A DNA stretch of 64,000 nucleotides from Candidatus Gastranaerophilales bacterium HUM_9 (GCA_002103075.1 DABG01000018.1:186001-250000), one strand, 5' to 3'; positions 35,889 to 45,607 are shown, counted from the first letter of the stretch. The notes: generated by a model from the letters alone, not told the origin. A program made the numbers and translations.

Positions 35889-35921
35889 TAGAATGCTTAA
35901 ATATTAATTTAATTTATTAAA

Positions 35922-37583
35922 TTATTTTGTTTGAGTTCCTTTGAAAGAAGTGAACACTTCTGAATTTGTCTTTTTATTAACAAATTCTTGGTTTTTAACT
36001 GTCATTACAGTATCTTTAATTATTTGTTGCTTTTGTTCATTACGTTTCTTTTGAGCTCTATTTGTCATTGTAATATTCAACTTAGGAATACCATAACCAA
36101 GAACCGCAATTGTATAAGCGTAGTTAATACCTTGAGCGATATTTAACAATTTGATATTCTTTCTAGCTGCACTGTTCTTAGGAAGTTCTTTTAACATTTC
36201 CGTCAAAGTCTTTGCAACACCATTAGATTTGATAGCAGATTTACCCTCTTTTTGTAAACCTTCAACAAGAACTTCACGTCTTGAAGCAGTAGTGCTATTA
36301 AAGAATCTTGCAAAAGCACCTTTAATACCTTTTTTATTTTTATCAGTTTCACTAACTCGTATAACTGGATTATTCTTATCTTGAGCACCCATCAATACAC
36401 CTTTGTTGATAAGGTTACCAATCAATAACCAGTTAACAAAACCTAACATATCTTTTCTACTTGACTCAGCTAATTCATCTCTATCTCTAGCAACTAACAT
36501 TCTTGAGATAATTGTTGCACCAAACAATGCCTTAATTTGATCCATTGATGGAATAGGAGCTTTATACATTATCTTACTTAACACTTGAGATGGTTTAGCT
36601 TTCATAGTTGCAAGTGCCAAAGCTGCCATAGAAGCAGCTGCACCCAACTTCATAAACTTGAATGTGTTAGTATTATCTTTCTTTCTGTCAGGCATGCCGG
36701 CAAAACCGTCCGAACCAGTTCTTTTCTTAGTTAAATATACATTGATTGGTTGAGTAGCACAAGAAAGTGCCATTGCTAAACCAAGTCCTAACACTGCACG
36801 ATACTTACCAAATGACTTAATTCTTGAAACAAGTTTTTCAGATGATACACTAGATGTTTTTTCTCTAAACGCTTTAGTCAATCTAAAGAAATCATCTAGA
36901 ACTGTAGCAGAATCAGCTTCAATAGCCTTGCCTGCGTGTTTCAATTTCAATTGATTATCAGCACCAGTTGCTTCTAACAAACGTGCTTTAAGACGTTTTT
37001 CAACAACTTTTCTATCTTTTTTAGATAAAGATGTATCAGCAAGTGTCTTTAAATCTTCCTTAATTACATCTTTTTGATCATCTTTTATTCTTACATAACC
37101 TTGAGCATCAGCCGCTTTATCGTTAGGGTTAAAACCGCTTAAACTGTCTACATAATCATCAACAAATTTATTTAAGTTACCACCATTTGCTTCCCATTTT
37201 GCATTATGCAAATCCAATGATTCGTGTGAAGCAAAAATTCTTTGAGGGTCTTTCAAACCGAATGGTTTAAGCATAAATGCAATAGCTGTACCTGCCAAAA
37301 GACCGTAAGCACCTACTGCTGCGTCGTTACCTGTTGATGTAAATTCTCTAAAACCTGTTTCAAAACCACCATTGAACCCTCTGTTTACTGTATCAATAGC
37401 TGTTCTTGGTAAACCCATAGATGTAACGTCAGTAGCTGTTGCACCCCAAACAGGGTTTGTAGCCAAATAATCAGCAACTGCTGTAACACCCTTGAATGAT
37501 GGATTTGTATTTTGCTTATGTTGTCTATTTTGTCTGCTATTTACAAATTCGTTTTGTTGATTTCTAATTAAATTAATATTCAT
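35922..37583 (-). CDS. Membrane protein with PSFKG motifs (paralogue 2)
   Basis: 553 residues, not in a family I know. After a polar, asparagine- and glutamine-rich N terminus comes NTNPSFKGVTAVADYL; a second TSFKGTQ stands eight residues from the C terminus. Between are about four hydrophobic helices, for example YGLLAGTAIAFMLKPFG and AVLGLGLAMALSCATQPINVYLTKKRTGSDG. The stretch around IPSMDQIKALFGATIISRMLVARDRDELAESSRKD is shared with the next gene. Twelve bases separate them. Probably an envelope protein typical of this lineage. Confidence 0.78.
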   Translation of the reverse strand: MNINLIRNQQNEFVNSRQNRQHKQNTNPSFKGVTAVADYLATNPVWGATATDVTSMGLPRTAIDTVNRGFNGGFETGFREFTSTGNDAAVGAYGLLAGTAIAFMLKPFGLKDPQRIFASHESLDLHNAKWEANGGNLNKFVDDYVDSLSGFNPNDKAADAQGYVRIKDDQKDVIKEDLKTLADTSLSKKDRKVVEKRLKARLLEATGADNQLKLKHAGKAIEADSATVLDDFFRLTKAFREKTSSVSSEKLVSRIKSFGKYRAVLGLGLAMALSCATQPINVYLTKKRTGSDGFAGMPDRKKDNTNTFKFMKLGAAASMAALALATMKAKPSQVLSKIMYKAPIPSMDQIKALFGATIISRMLVARDRDELAESSRKDMLGFVNWLLIGNLINKGVLMGAQDKNNPVIRVSETDKNKKGIKGAFARFFNSTTASRREVLVEGLQKEGKSAIKSNGVAKTLTEMLKELPKNSAARKNIKLLNIAQGINYAYTIAVLGYGIPKLNITMTNRAQKKRNEQKQQIIKDTVMTVKNQEFVNKKTNSEVFTSFKGTQTK

Positions 37584-37595
37584 TCTAACTACTTT

Positions 37596-39449
37596 CTACA
37601 CATCATGTTTAAAGGCTTGAAAAGTTTTAAAATTGCTAGATATGCCATTTTTTGTTAAGTTTTGTTGCTGACCTTGTTGTTGACCTTGTTGTTGACCTTG
37701 TTGCTGAATTTTAGGTTGAACTTGTTGAGCAATTTCTTCAACATGTTGTTGAGACTGTGCTTGTTGTTGATTTGAAGTAAAACTTACGTTACTTGCAGCC
37801 TTTAATTCTTTTGCACGATTTTTAGCTGTTTTCATTCTTGTATAGAATGGTACTATCAATCCTAGGATTAATAATGATGAACCAAAGTTGGCAACTTGAC
37901 ATTTTGACCTAAGAATTTTCATATCCTTATATGAATGAGTTGCATCAGCTGCTAATTCATCAGTTGATTTAAGATGAGTATTTACAATCCAGTTACCCAT
38001 TTTCTTAAATATGTTAGCATCTTTCTTTAATGGTTTTGGTCTATTCAAAAGTTTTACACCTTGTGTTTTTTCAAGATGAGTTGCGTAACCTTTTGCAGCA
38101 TAATCACCTAAGAAATACATACTAGAGAATGTTATCAAATCTCTATCAGTTGCTTCTGCCAATTCGTTTTTATCATCAGCTACAGCCATACGAGAACCAA
38201 ATGTAACTGTAGAGATTGCTCTCGCTTGGTCCATTGTAGGGAATTGACCTTTGAATTGAAAAATATTTTTCAATGTTGATAATGTTGGTAACTTCATCAT
38301 TGATAAGCATGCAACACCAACCATTGAACCAATAGAAATAAATTTTTGTTTCAATAAATCTTGTTTATCTTTTTTAATTTGTTCAGGAGTTTTTTCTACC
38401 TTTACTTCGTTCTTTCCGAAATCGTTATAAATAGGAGCACCTTTAACACCTGATGTTTTTGTTGTAATCCATCTATTAATATATTGAGCAGAAGCAGCAA
38501 GTGGAATAATGATTGCCATTGCAATACCACTCTTTGTATTAACAAGTTTCTTAGCTCTCTTTGCAATACTTGCAATTTGTTCTGGAGTTTCTGCACCATC
38601 TGCAACAAAACCTCGAAGAAGTTTTGTTGAATTATTCATAACTGACTTAACATCAGATACTATAGTTTTCTTACCTTCACCGAATGTCACATTTTCTGTG
38701 ATATGAGTACTTTTTGCGACATGTTTAAACGCATCATCAATCAATGAAACAGTCTTTTTAGAACCATTACCTCTAAATTTGTTTCCAATATTTGCCATAC
38801 GATCAGCAAATGACAATTTCTTAGGTTTTTCAAACGTTGCGTTAGTCAATTTTTCAGCAACCGATGCTCTATCAAGTCCAGCGATTTCACTGAATTTTTT
38901 AGTTTCATTACCATCTACACCTGAAGCTGAAGACAAAATATTATAATGAGTTGCATATACTCTTGCTTTTTTAGGGTCATTAAATTTAGCCATACCGTCA
39001 GCATAAGCAGAAGTTTTTGGAGCATCTTTATAATAATCAGATACAGTGTTTATACCATCTTTTCCCGACCAACAAGTAGACAAGTCTGCTTTATCGCCCA
39101 TAATAGCCCTGTTACAAAGTTTAGCAGCACCAAGAGCAAGGAACCCAGGAATTAAACAGTTAATAATAAGTCCTGATGATTCTCTTCTAAGTGCTTCAAA
39201 ACCTGCGAACAAGTTTGTAAATGACTCAAAAATACTTCTTGGAACAATAGCTGTTGCAAGGTCAATAACTGCTACGTTTAACATTGGGTTCTTTTCACAA
39301 TGTTGAACACCTTTTATCAACTTATCAGAAATCTTACCATTAAAACTTGGGTTGCTATTGTTTGCATAACCATCTTGTTTTTTGTTTCTTTTTGAGTTGT
39401 TGATTTGAAAATTGTTTACGTTACTTGTTGTACTAATTCGTTCTATCAT
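37596..39449 (-). CDS. Membrane protein with PSFNG motif and glutamine-rich tail (paralogue 1)
   Basis: 617 residues, paralogue of the following gene. N-terminal NSNPSFNGKISDK, hydrophobic helices (for example LIPGFLALGAAKLC and IAMAIIIPLAASAQYINRWITTKTSG), the shared block FPTMDQARAISTVTFGSRMAVADDKNELAEATDRD, and a C-terminal region with FTSNQQQ and four QQGQ repeats. The start at 39449 lacks a clear Shine-Dalgarno. First gene of a two-gene operon ending at the terminator near 35870. Function unknown. Confidence 0.78.
   Translation of the reverse strand: MIERISTTSNVNNFQINNSKRNKKQDGYANNSNPSFNGKISDKLIKGVQHCEKNPMLNVAVIDLATAIVPRSIFESFTNLFAGFEALRRESSGLIINCLIPGFLALGAAKLCNRAIMGDKADLSTCWSGKDGINTVSDYYKDAPKTSAYADGMAKFNDPKKARVYATHYNILSSASGVDGNETKKFSEIAGLDRASVAEKLTNATFEKPKKLSFADRMANIGNKFRGNGSKKTVSLIDDAFKHVAKSTHITENVTFGEGKKTIVSDVKSVMNNSTKLLRGFVADGAETPEQIASIAKRAKKLVNTKSGIAMAIIIPLAASAQYINRWITTKTSGVKGAPIYNDFGKNEVKVEKTPEQIKKDKQDLLKQKFISIGSMVGVACLSMMKLPTLSTLKNIFQFKGQFPTMDQARAISTVTFGSRMAVADDKNELAEATDRDLITFSSMYFLGDYAAKGYATHLEKTQGVKLLNRPKPLKKDANIFKKMGNWIVNTHLKSTDELAADATHSYKDMKILRSKCQVANFGSSLLILGLIVPFYTRMKTAKNRAKELKAASNVSFTSNQQQAQSQQHVEEIAQQVQPKIQQQGQQQGQQQGQQQNLTKNGISSNFKTFQAFKHDV
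37662..37709. repeat. 12-bp tandem repeat inside a coding region
   Basis: Four units of 12 bases (TTGTTGNTGACC on the plus strand) encode Gln-Gln-Gly-Gln repeats in the tail of the 617-residue protein. The middle two are identical. Units of a multiple of three keep the frame when the copy number changes. Confidence 0.8.
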
Positions 39450-39790
39450 AAATACACATACTACAAAATCTAATCACTGTCTGATTATAACAGCCTAACA
39501 TTATAATTAAAAGCACTAAAAATTAAAAATTGCTAGCAAATTTGCAAATATAAAATAAATATAAAGACTCGAATTGATTGTTTTTTAAATAATGTAATTA
39601 TTATAATTTGTTTAAAAACTATTCTATAATTATTCTTTAAGTGTATTTAAAACAATCCTAAAAAACACTTATTTTCCCATGATTTCAATTGTAAATTTTT
39701 GTTAAGATTTTAAAGAAAAATAGCATATTTACATGGTATTTCAGAAAAATTTTAAAAAAACTCAAACTTCTTTATGTATTTTATAAAAAA
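39450..39790. other. AT-rich intergenic region without a visible gene
   Basis: About 340 bases between divergent genes, very rich in A and T, free of the dispersed repeats found in most other gaps. It must hold the promoter of the 37596-39449 gene, but I see no convincing boxes for it and no gene. Confidence 0.5.
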
Positions 39791-39799
39791 TGTTATAAT
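39791..39799 (+). promoter_or_regulatory. Extended -10 promoter of the GNAT-like gene, leaderless
   Basis: TGTTATAAT, a perfect extended -10, ends six bases before the ATG at 39806, so transcription should begin at that A. There is no Shine-Dalgarno. Confidence 0.6.
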
Positions 39800-39805
39800 A
39801 ATAGT

Positions 39806-40807
39806 ATGCGTAAGATTAGAAAACTAAATTTTTTCGATAGACCAAAGCTAAAAAAAATTATGTCGTTTATGCAATCAAACGGCGGAACAGAGTTTTTAGA
39901 CTTGATGACAAACGTGTTTCCAGGGCATTTACACTATTTTTTACCTTTAAAATACAAGTTTTTAAATGAGTCTTACCTTTTAGCAGAAGATAAAAATGTT
40001 TTAGGGTTAATCACAACAAACACATTTAATGGGAACCCTTACAAAATAAATATAACTCAGCTAATGTTCCGTGAAAATGCTTATGAAGATGCACAACAAA
40101 TGATAGAATTTATTATTGCACAATACGGAGCACTCGGAGCACACACATTTTTTGCGTTAATTGATGAAAGATTTACAGAACTCGGCAAAGTTTTAACTAA
40201 CACTTGTGGTTTCAGGCAATGTTCATCTGAACAAATCTGGGAAGTAACAAAAAAACGATACAAAAAACCACGTTCATTAACTTATAGAAGATTTAAAAAC
40301 ACCGACGCTAAAGCGGTTGCAGAAATTTACAACGACACTTTGATAACAATCTACAAACCAAGTTTAAACCGTTTAGACTCTGAATTTTGCGAAGGACTTT
40401 GTTCTGGGTTAAAATATCAAACAGAATATAGATATGTCATTGAAGAAAATTCTAAGATTATCGGATATTTTAAAATAACTACCCCAGACAACGAAAATTA
40501 TACAGTAGATTTTAACTATTCAAACGGTTATGAGATAGATTTTGATAATATTATGTACCTCGTAAAACGTGAAATAATCAAGCGTCAAAGACATTTTAAG
40601 CTATTCGTTAAACTCAAAAATTATATCAACACAAACGACTCACAAAAAACATATTTTGAGTCAAAGGGTTTTAAATGTAGAAGTACAAAGATTTTGCTAA
40701 CAAAAGACTTTTTCAAACAAGTAAAAGTATTCTCAAACGAAGAACGTTTTTCACTAATGGGTGGATTAAATAATAGTCCAACTTTTAAAGTTATGGATAA
40801 TGAATAA
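39806..40807 (+). CDS. Putative GNAT-type acetyltransferase-like protein
   Basis: 333 residues, apparently two GNAT-like halves: about 1-150 (ESYLLAEDKNVLGLITTNTF, then QQMIEFIIAQYGALGAHTFFALI and GFRQCSSEQIWE) and 155-310 (TYRRFKNTDAKAVAEIYNDT, YVIEENSKIIGYFKI, ESKGFKCRSTKILL). The typical Q/R-x-x-G-x-G/A acetyl-CoA loop is not evident in either half, so activity is uncertain. Single gene. Confidence 0.6.
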   Translation: MRKIRKLNFFDRPKLKKIMSFMQSNGGTEFLDLMTNVFPGHLHYFLPLKYKFLNESYLLAEDKNVLGLITTNTFNGNPYKINITQLMFRENAYEDAQQMIEFIIAQYGALGAHTFFALIDERFTELGKVLTNTCGFRQCSSEQIWEVTKKRYKKPRSLTYRRFKNTDAKAVAEIYNDTLITIYKPSLNRLDSEFCEGLCSGLKYQTEYRYVIEENSKIIGYFKITTPDNENYTVDFNYSNGYEIDFDNIMYLVKREIIKRQRHFKLFVKLKNYINTNDSQKTYFESKGFKCRSTKILLTKDFFKQVKVFSNEERFSLMGGLNNSPTFKVMDNE

Positions 40808-40828
40808 GAAATTTAGACATTTAATGTT

Positions 40829-41105
40829 CATAGGGATTCCACGCTTGCGTTACAAAAATAATTACAGCACGCTGTCTTGGATTATTCGGGATTTCGCAAA
40901 AGCGTGGTTTTGCTCAACCTTACGGGCTGGGTCACTGTGTGACACGGCGCCCTACCGAAAATCCGCCTGAATGACGGTTTAAAATTATCATGGACAGTAG
41001 TGGAACTCTATTCAGCATCCCCCTGAACATATTATTGTTGGGGTAGAAACCTCAACCTACAGTTCTCAAACGTAGTGAGAGCTGTGGCAATCCGTTTAAT
41101 CATTC
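40829..41105. repeat. Intergenic repeat cluster containing element C
   Basis: GGGATTCCACGCTTGCGTTAC and CACGCT, then element C (40874-40966), then CTGAATGACGG resuming the interrupted module; further on, CCCCCTGAACAT with the hairpin GTTGGGGT-AGAA-ACCTCAAC (41037-41056) and a GCTGTGGCAATCC half unit. No gene between 40808 and 41125. Confidence 0.75.
40874..40966 (-). repeat. Structured repeat, copy C (inverted, 93 bp)
   Basis: Read on the minus strand it begins GCGGATTTTCGGTAGG and ends CCCGAATAATCCAAGAC, the same ends as copies A and B, but the interior is different (it includes the hairpin GTCAC-TGT-GTGAC). The terminal stem is GGATTTTCGG with CCGAATAATCC, where A and B have GGATTTTGT with ACAATAATCC. 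It splits CACGCT|CTGAATGAC, a module intact at 51513-51527 and 11772-11790, without an obvious target duplication. Confidence 0.75.
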
Positions 41106-41125
41106 GGAATTACTGTATATATTAC

Positions 41126-42301
41126 TTACCTAATCACCTCACCAAGCAACTCTTTTAACATATAAAAAGAGCCACAAACGATAGTTAAAGTGTCATTGTG
41201 TATCGCCAAATCACTAAAATCACCTAACCTCTTTAACGGATAATCAGTAACCGCCTGCAAATCCTCAAACGAAACACTATCTTTATTATCAAATTCGTAG
41301 ACATAAATCTCATCAAGGTTTCTATCGTCCACTATAGCTTCTAACATAGATTTATAATCTTTTGTCTTCAAGCACCCAAACACGTATCTATGTTTTTTGT
41401 CATAATAATAATCATCAATATTCCTAACCAAAGAACGCATACAATCAGGGTTATGAGCTCCATCTACCAACAAATTGTATTCAGGGAAATATTCAAACCT
41501 ACAAGGGTGTTTAACCTTCTTTAATCCCTCAATGATAACATCTGACGAAATATTCCCGAACTTCAACTCTAATACAGCTAATACAAGAGCTAAATTTTCA
41601 ATCTGGTTTTGACCTTTCAAAGCAAGAGCGTCAGCGAAACGTGGCTCTACACAAGGATTTGCCAAAACGAACAACGCTCCAACCTCATCAGCCTTATCCT
41701 TAACAACCTCAAACCCCTCACTTGTCACAACAGCACTATCAGGTTTAATAATACCAGCCTTTTCACTAGCTATCTCATCTTTTGTGTTACCTAACCTATC
41801 TGTATGGTCAAAATCAATATGAGTAATAACCGCACATATATTGCGTTTCAAAACATTTGTTGCGTCTAATCTGCCACCCAAACCTGTTTCAATAACAGCA
41901 ATTTCAACGCCGTTATCAGCAAAGTACTTAAACATAATAACAGTTAATACTTCAAACTCAGTCAAATGTATTTCATTTTCGTCGGCAACCCTTGTCACTT
42001 CAACAAAATACTTCACAAACTCTTCTTTTGAAATTTCTTGACCATTGACCTTGATACGCTCCGTATAATCAAAAATATGCGGACTTGTATACAATCCAGT
42101 CTTATATCCAGCTGTCCTCAAAACGCTCTCAAGCATTGCACAGCAAGAACCTTTACCATTAGTTCCTGCAACCTGAATTGCAGAAATTTTATCCTGCGGA
42201 TTACCCAAAATCTCTAAAATTTTTTTTATCCTATCAAGACCTAAATCTATATAAAACCTGCCTTTTGAGGTCAAGTTCTTAATCGCTGTTTCATAATCCA
42301 T
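41126..42301 (-). CDS. folC: Folylpolyglutamate synthase / dihydrofolate synthase
   Basis: 391 residues from the ATG at 42301 (GGATATTATAATG). Mur-ligase-like ATP motif GTNGKGSCCAMLESVL, folate loop GLYTSPHIFDYTERI, IETGLGGRLDATN and HIDFDHTDRLG. It adds glutamates to folates and may also make dihydrofolate from dihydropteroate. It follows the sensor kinase gene by 33 bases on the same strand and is probably cotranscribed. Confidence 0.93.
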   Translation of the reverse strand: MDYETAIKNLTSKGRFYIDLGLDRIKKILEILGNPQDKISAIQVAGTNGKGSCCAMLESVLRTAGYKTGLYTSPHIFDYTERIKVNGQEISKEEFVKYFVEVTRVADENEIHLTEFEVLTVIMFKYFADNGVEIAVIETGLGGRLDATNVLKRNICAVITHIDFDHTDRLGNTKDEIASEKAGIIKPDSAVVTSEGFEVVKDKADEVGALFVLANPCVEPRFADALALKGQNQIENLALVLAVLELKFGNISSDVIIEGLKKVKHPCRFEYFPEYNLLVDGAHNPDCMRSLVRNIDDYYYDKKHRYVFGCLKTKDYKSMLEAIVDDRNLDEIYVYEFDNKDSVSFEDLQAVTDYPLKRLGDFSDLAIHNDTLTIVCGSFYMLKELLGEVIR

Positions 42302-42334
42302 TATAATATCCAATCCCGAAAAACGTTTCAATAA

Positions 42335-44122
42335 TTATACAAGCTCTTCTGCTTCAACCTTAATTGGTAGCATAATTCCAAAAGTTGAACCCTCGTTGAG
42401 TTTTGATTTAACAAAAACTTTACCGTGGTGATGTTTTTCAACTGCAACTTTTACAAGGTGTAAACCTAAACCGGTGCCTTTTACAGTATGAGTCTTATTC
42501 TCAACTCTAAAGAATCTATCAAAAACTTTCTTTTGGTTTTCTTCTGAAATACCAATACCCTCATCTTCTACAGATATTTCAAGATATTCCTTAACCTTTT
42601 CAACTTTAATCTTAACCTTTTTACCCTTTGGTGAATACTTAATAGCATTAGTCAAAAGGTTCATTATAACCCTTGTTATACTATCATAATTTATAGGAAT
42701 TTGAGGTAAATTAGGTTCAATCATTACAATAATACTGATTTCTTTTTCTTCTGCTAAAACATTAGCTCTATCAACACATTCTTGAATAAGTTTTGATACA
42801 TCACTCATTTCTTTATCAAGATGTACATTTTTAGCTTGATATCTAGAGAAATCAAGGATATCGTTAACCATATCATGTAATCTTATAATCTCTTTATTCA
42901 TAATCCCTATAAACTCTTTTTGAGTTTCAAGGTCAAATTCATCACCCATTGTATACAAAGTGTCAATATAGCTTCTCAAAACAGTTACAGGAGTTCTCAA
43001 CTCATGTGAAACATTTGAAATAAATTGAGAACGCATCTTGTTCATTTCTTCTTCTTTAGTGAAATCAATAAGTACAACAATATATCCTACATAATCACCG
43101 TTACTCAAAAACATAGGTGAAATAACCGTTTTAAATATCTTATCAGCTACCTCAATGTTAAACTCAAGAGGTTTATCCACCATTTGATTAATCGGAGTAT
43201 TCTTAAACTCTTTAATTTTTTCTTCAAACGCATCGATACCGTTTGAATCGCAATACTGTTGAAGATTTGTATTTATAATTTCATCATCAGTAACTTCAAG
43301 CATTTGTTTTGCGTGTTCATTTACAAGCACAACTCTATCGTTGTTATCACAAACAATAACCCCGTTTACGATACTCATAAGTATAGCTTCAAACTTGTTA
43401 CGTTCAAGCATTAAACTTTCTACAGAGCTTTCGTTGTAAAGATGAAGTTTTTCAGACATATTATTGAATGCCTTAAACACTTCTCTAGCTTCTTTACTAA
43501 CACCTTTACTATTAATCTTGTATCCAAACTCACCTGATGAAAGTTTTCTAACCCCATCGCACAAGGTTCTCAACTCTTTTGTTGCAATCAAAGTGTTCAT
43601 AATAATAATCAAGGCAATCGTCAACCACGCAATTAAAAACGCAATCGCAAGTGATAACCTAGTCATTGAAGAAACTTCATCAACAATGCTGCCTGTAAGT
43701 CCGATAGTTACAGAACCAATAGCAGTAGGGCTACCATTTTGGAACACAACCAAAGGTGAACTAACAGTTACACGAGATTTTCTACTTGAACAGATACCGT
43801 CATTTTTAGTGGAATAAATAACTTCAGAATTTGAGTCCTTAAATTCAATAAATGCCATATCTTCATTCGTTTCAATGATAGATATAGAGTGAGTTCTCAA
43901 GGTATTATAAATCGTTTCTTTAGGTAATCCACGAGTTAACGAAACCGTTTCAATCGCCAAAGATTTTGATATAACTTGTCCAAAATATTTATAACACATA
44001 TTAAGGTTGTCTTTTATGCTAAACACAGCAAGAGCAGAAATCAAAAATAACAAAAGCGTGCTAAAAAACAGCCCTGTGATAATCAATTTTTTCTGTGCAG
44101 ACATACCATAAAATAATTTCAT
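42335..44122 (-). CDS. Membrane sensor histidine kinase (PhoR/WalK-like)
   Basis: 595 residues. Two membrane helices (about 12-33 and 157-179) flank an extracytoplasmic sensor domain, followed by HAMP (about 180-235), PAS (about 245-365), HisKA with the phospho-accepting FISNVSHELRTPV, and an intact ATPase (N-box NLLTNAIKYS, DEGIGISEE). All catalytic boxes are normal, unlike the degenerate kinase at 54454-55560. No response regulator is adjacent. The start at 44122 has no Shine-Dalgarno and appears leaderless. Confidence 0.9.
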   Translation of the reverse strand: MKLFYGMSAQKKLIITGLFFSTLLLFLISALAVFSIKDNLNMCYKYFGQVISKSLAIETVSLTRGLPKETIYNTLRTHSISIIETNEDMAFIEFKDSNSEVIYSTKNDGICSSRKSRVTVSSPLVVFQNGSPTAIGSVTIGLTGSIVDEVSSMTRLSLAIAFLIAWLTIALIIIMNTLIATKELRTLCDGVRKLSSGEFGYKINSKGVSKEAREVFKAFNNMSEKLHLYNESSVESLMLERNKFEAILMSIVNGVIVCDNNDRVVLVNEHAKQMLEVTDDEIINTNLQQYCDSNGIDAFEEKIKEFKNTPINQMVDKPLEFNIEVADKIFKTVISPMFLSNGDYVGYIVVLIDFTKEEEMNKMRSQFISNVSHELRTPVTVLRSYIDTLYTMGDEFDLETQKEFIGIMNKEIIRLHDMVNDILDFSRYQAKNVHLDKEMSDVSKLIQECVDRANVLAEEKEISIIVMIEPNLPQIPINYDSITRVIMNLLTNAIKYSPKGKKVKIKVEKVKEYLEISVEDEGIGISEENQKKVFDRFFRVENKTHTVKGTGLGLHLVKVAVEKHHHGKVFVKSKLNEGSTFGIMLPIKVEAEELV

Positions 44123-44128
44123 ACAAAT

Positions 44129-44156
44129 ATTTTATCACTTAATTTATCGGTTGCAA
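44129..44156 (-). promoter_or_regulatory. Promoter of the sensor kinase, leaderless
   Basis: Minus strand TTGCAA (44156-44151), 16 bases, TAAAAT (44134-44129), six bases, ATG at 44122. It overlaps the 3' end of the preceding FAD gene. Confidence 0.6.
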
Positions 44157-45517
44157 ATAGTTCTAGCCACGTGGATACCCGAAGCAGACGCTTGGATTAA
44201 ACCTCTTGTCACACCTGCACCGTCACCGATTGCGAACAGATTTTTTACACCCTCTGTTTCAAGCTCGTCTGTCAATTTTACCCTAGCCGAATAGAATTTA
44301 ACCTCAATTCCATACAGCAAAGTATACCTTGAAGCAGTTCCAGGGGCAATTTTATCGAGTGCAAACAACATCTCAATTATGCTTGTCAACTGACGATAAG
44401 GTAAAACAAGACTCAAATCCCCAGGGGTTGCACATTTCAATGTAGGTTCTATTACACTAGATTTTAATCTTTCTGGAGTTGAACGTTTGCCTTCTAACAA
44501 ATCACCAAACCTTTGAACAAGAATACCGCCAGCCAACATATTAGCGAGCCTTGCAATATGCTGACCGTAAGCAATTGGTTCTTTAAAAGGTTCAGTAAAC
44601 TGTTCACTAACCAACAACGCAAAGTTTGTATTCTTAGTCTTGATATTAGCGTAACTATGACCGTTTACGGTTGCAATACCACTATAGTTTTCTTGGACAA
44701 CTTCACCATTTGGGTTCATACAGAAGGTTCTAACCTCGTCCCCAAATTTTGGTGAATAATAAACCAATTTTGATTCATAAAGTTTGCTTGTAATTGGTTC
44801 AAACACAGGTGCAGGAAGTTCAACCCTAACCCCAACATCAACTGCGTTATTAACCATACCGATTTTATGAGTAGCAAACTCTTTTGTAAGCCAAGCAGCA
44901 CCTTCACGACCAGGAGCAATAATAACATATTCTGCCCTAATTTCTTCACCTGATTCAAGAACAAGACCTTTTACCTGTTCGCATTCTACAATCAATCTAT
45001 CTGCAGGTTGATTATTAATAATAGTTATTTTTTCGTGCAAATCGTCTTGCATATTTTTCAAAACATCAAGACTTCTTTCAGTACCCAAATGACGCACTGG
45101 AGAATGAACAAGTTTTAGTTCTGCCAACGTTGCTTGATGTTCAATTTCTTCAAAAGTTTTCATATCAGTACCAAAGACTTCGTCAGTAGCACCATATTTC
45201 AAATACAAGTCATCAGCATATTTAATAAGTTCTTTTGCTTTATCACGGCTCATATAGTCGACAAGATGACCGCCAACATCAGGAGTAAGTGTAAGTTTGC
45301 CATCAGAAAACGCACCGGCACCGCCCCAACCACAAAGAAGTCCACAACGTTTGCAATTAACACATTTTGGCGAACCCTCTCTAATTGGACACTTACGTTT
45401 TTCAATACGTTGACCCTTTTCAATAAGCACAACTTTCCATTCAGGACGAAGTTTTACTATTTCAAGCGCAGTAAAAATACCTGCTGGACCAGCACCAACG
45501 ATTGCAACATCATACAT
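44144..45517 (-). CDS. FAD-dependent dehydrogenase (COG2509-like)
   Basis: 457 residues. N-terminal dinucleotide fold VAIVGAGPAGIFTALEI, a cysteine-rich block with CPIREGSPKCVNCKRCGLLC followed by GWGGAGAFSDGKL, typical of this uncharacterised FAD family, and a second FAD motif near the C terminus (NLFAIGDGAGVTRGLIQAS). The cysteines could bind an iron-sulfur cluster or metal. ATG at 45517 with GAGGG nine bases upstream. Substrate unknown. Confidence 0.88.
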   Translation of the reverse strand: MYDVAIVGAGPAGIFTALEIVKLRPEWKVVLIEKGQRIEKRKCPIREGSPKCVNCKRCGLLCGWGGAGAFSDGKLTLTPDVGGHLVDYMSRDKAKELIKYADDLYLKYGATDEVFGTDMKTFEEIEHQATLAELKLVHSPVRHLGTERSLDVLKNMQDDLHEKITIINNQPADRLIVECEQVKGLVLESGEEIRAEYVIIAPGREGAAWLTKEFATHKIGMVNNAVDVGVRVELPAPVFEPITSKLYESKLVYYSPKFGDEVRTFCMNPNGEVVQENYSGIATVNGHSYANIKTKNTNFALLVSEQFTEPFKEPIAYGQHIARLANMLAGGILVQRFGDLLEGKRSTPERLKSSVIEPTLKCATPGDLSLVLPYRQLTSIIEMLFALDKIAPGTASRYTLLYGIEVKFYSARVKLTDELETEGVKNLFAIGDGAGVTRGLIQASASGIHVARTICNR

Positions 45518-45607
45518 AACACAAAACCCTCATTATACTCTTACCTATTTACGATACAGGAAAATAATGAACAAGTCAAATTGTATCAAAGGATAAAGTT
45601 ATACAAT

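Noticed and set aside
37662..37709. CRISPR-like tandem repeats
   Set aside because: Units are 12 bases without spacers and lie in a coding frame. No CRISPR array was found anywhere in the window.
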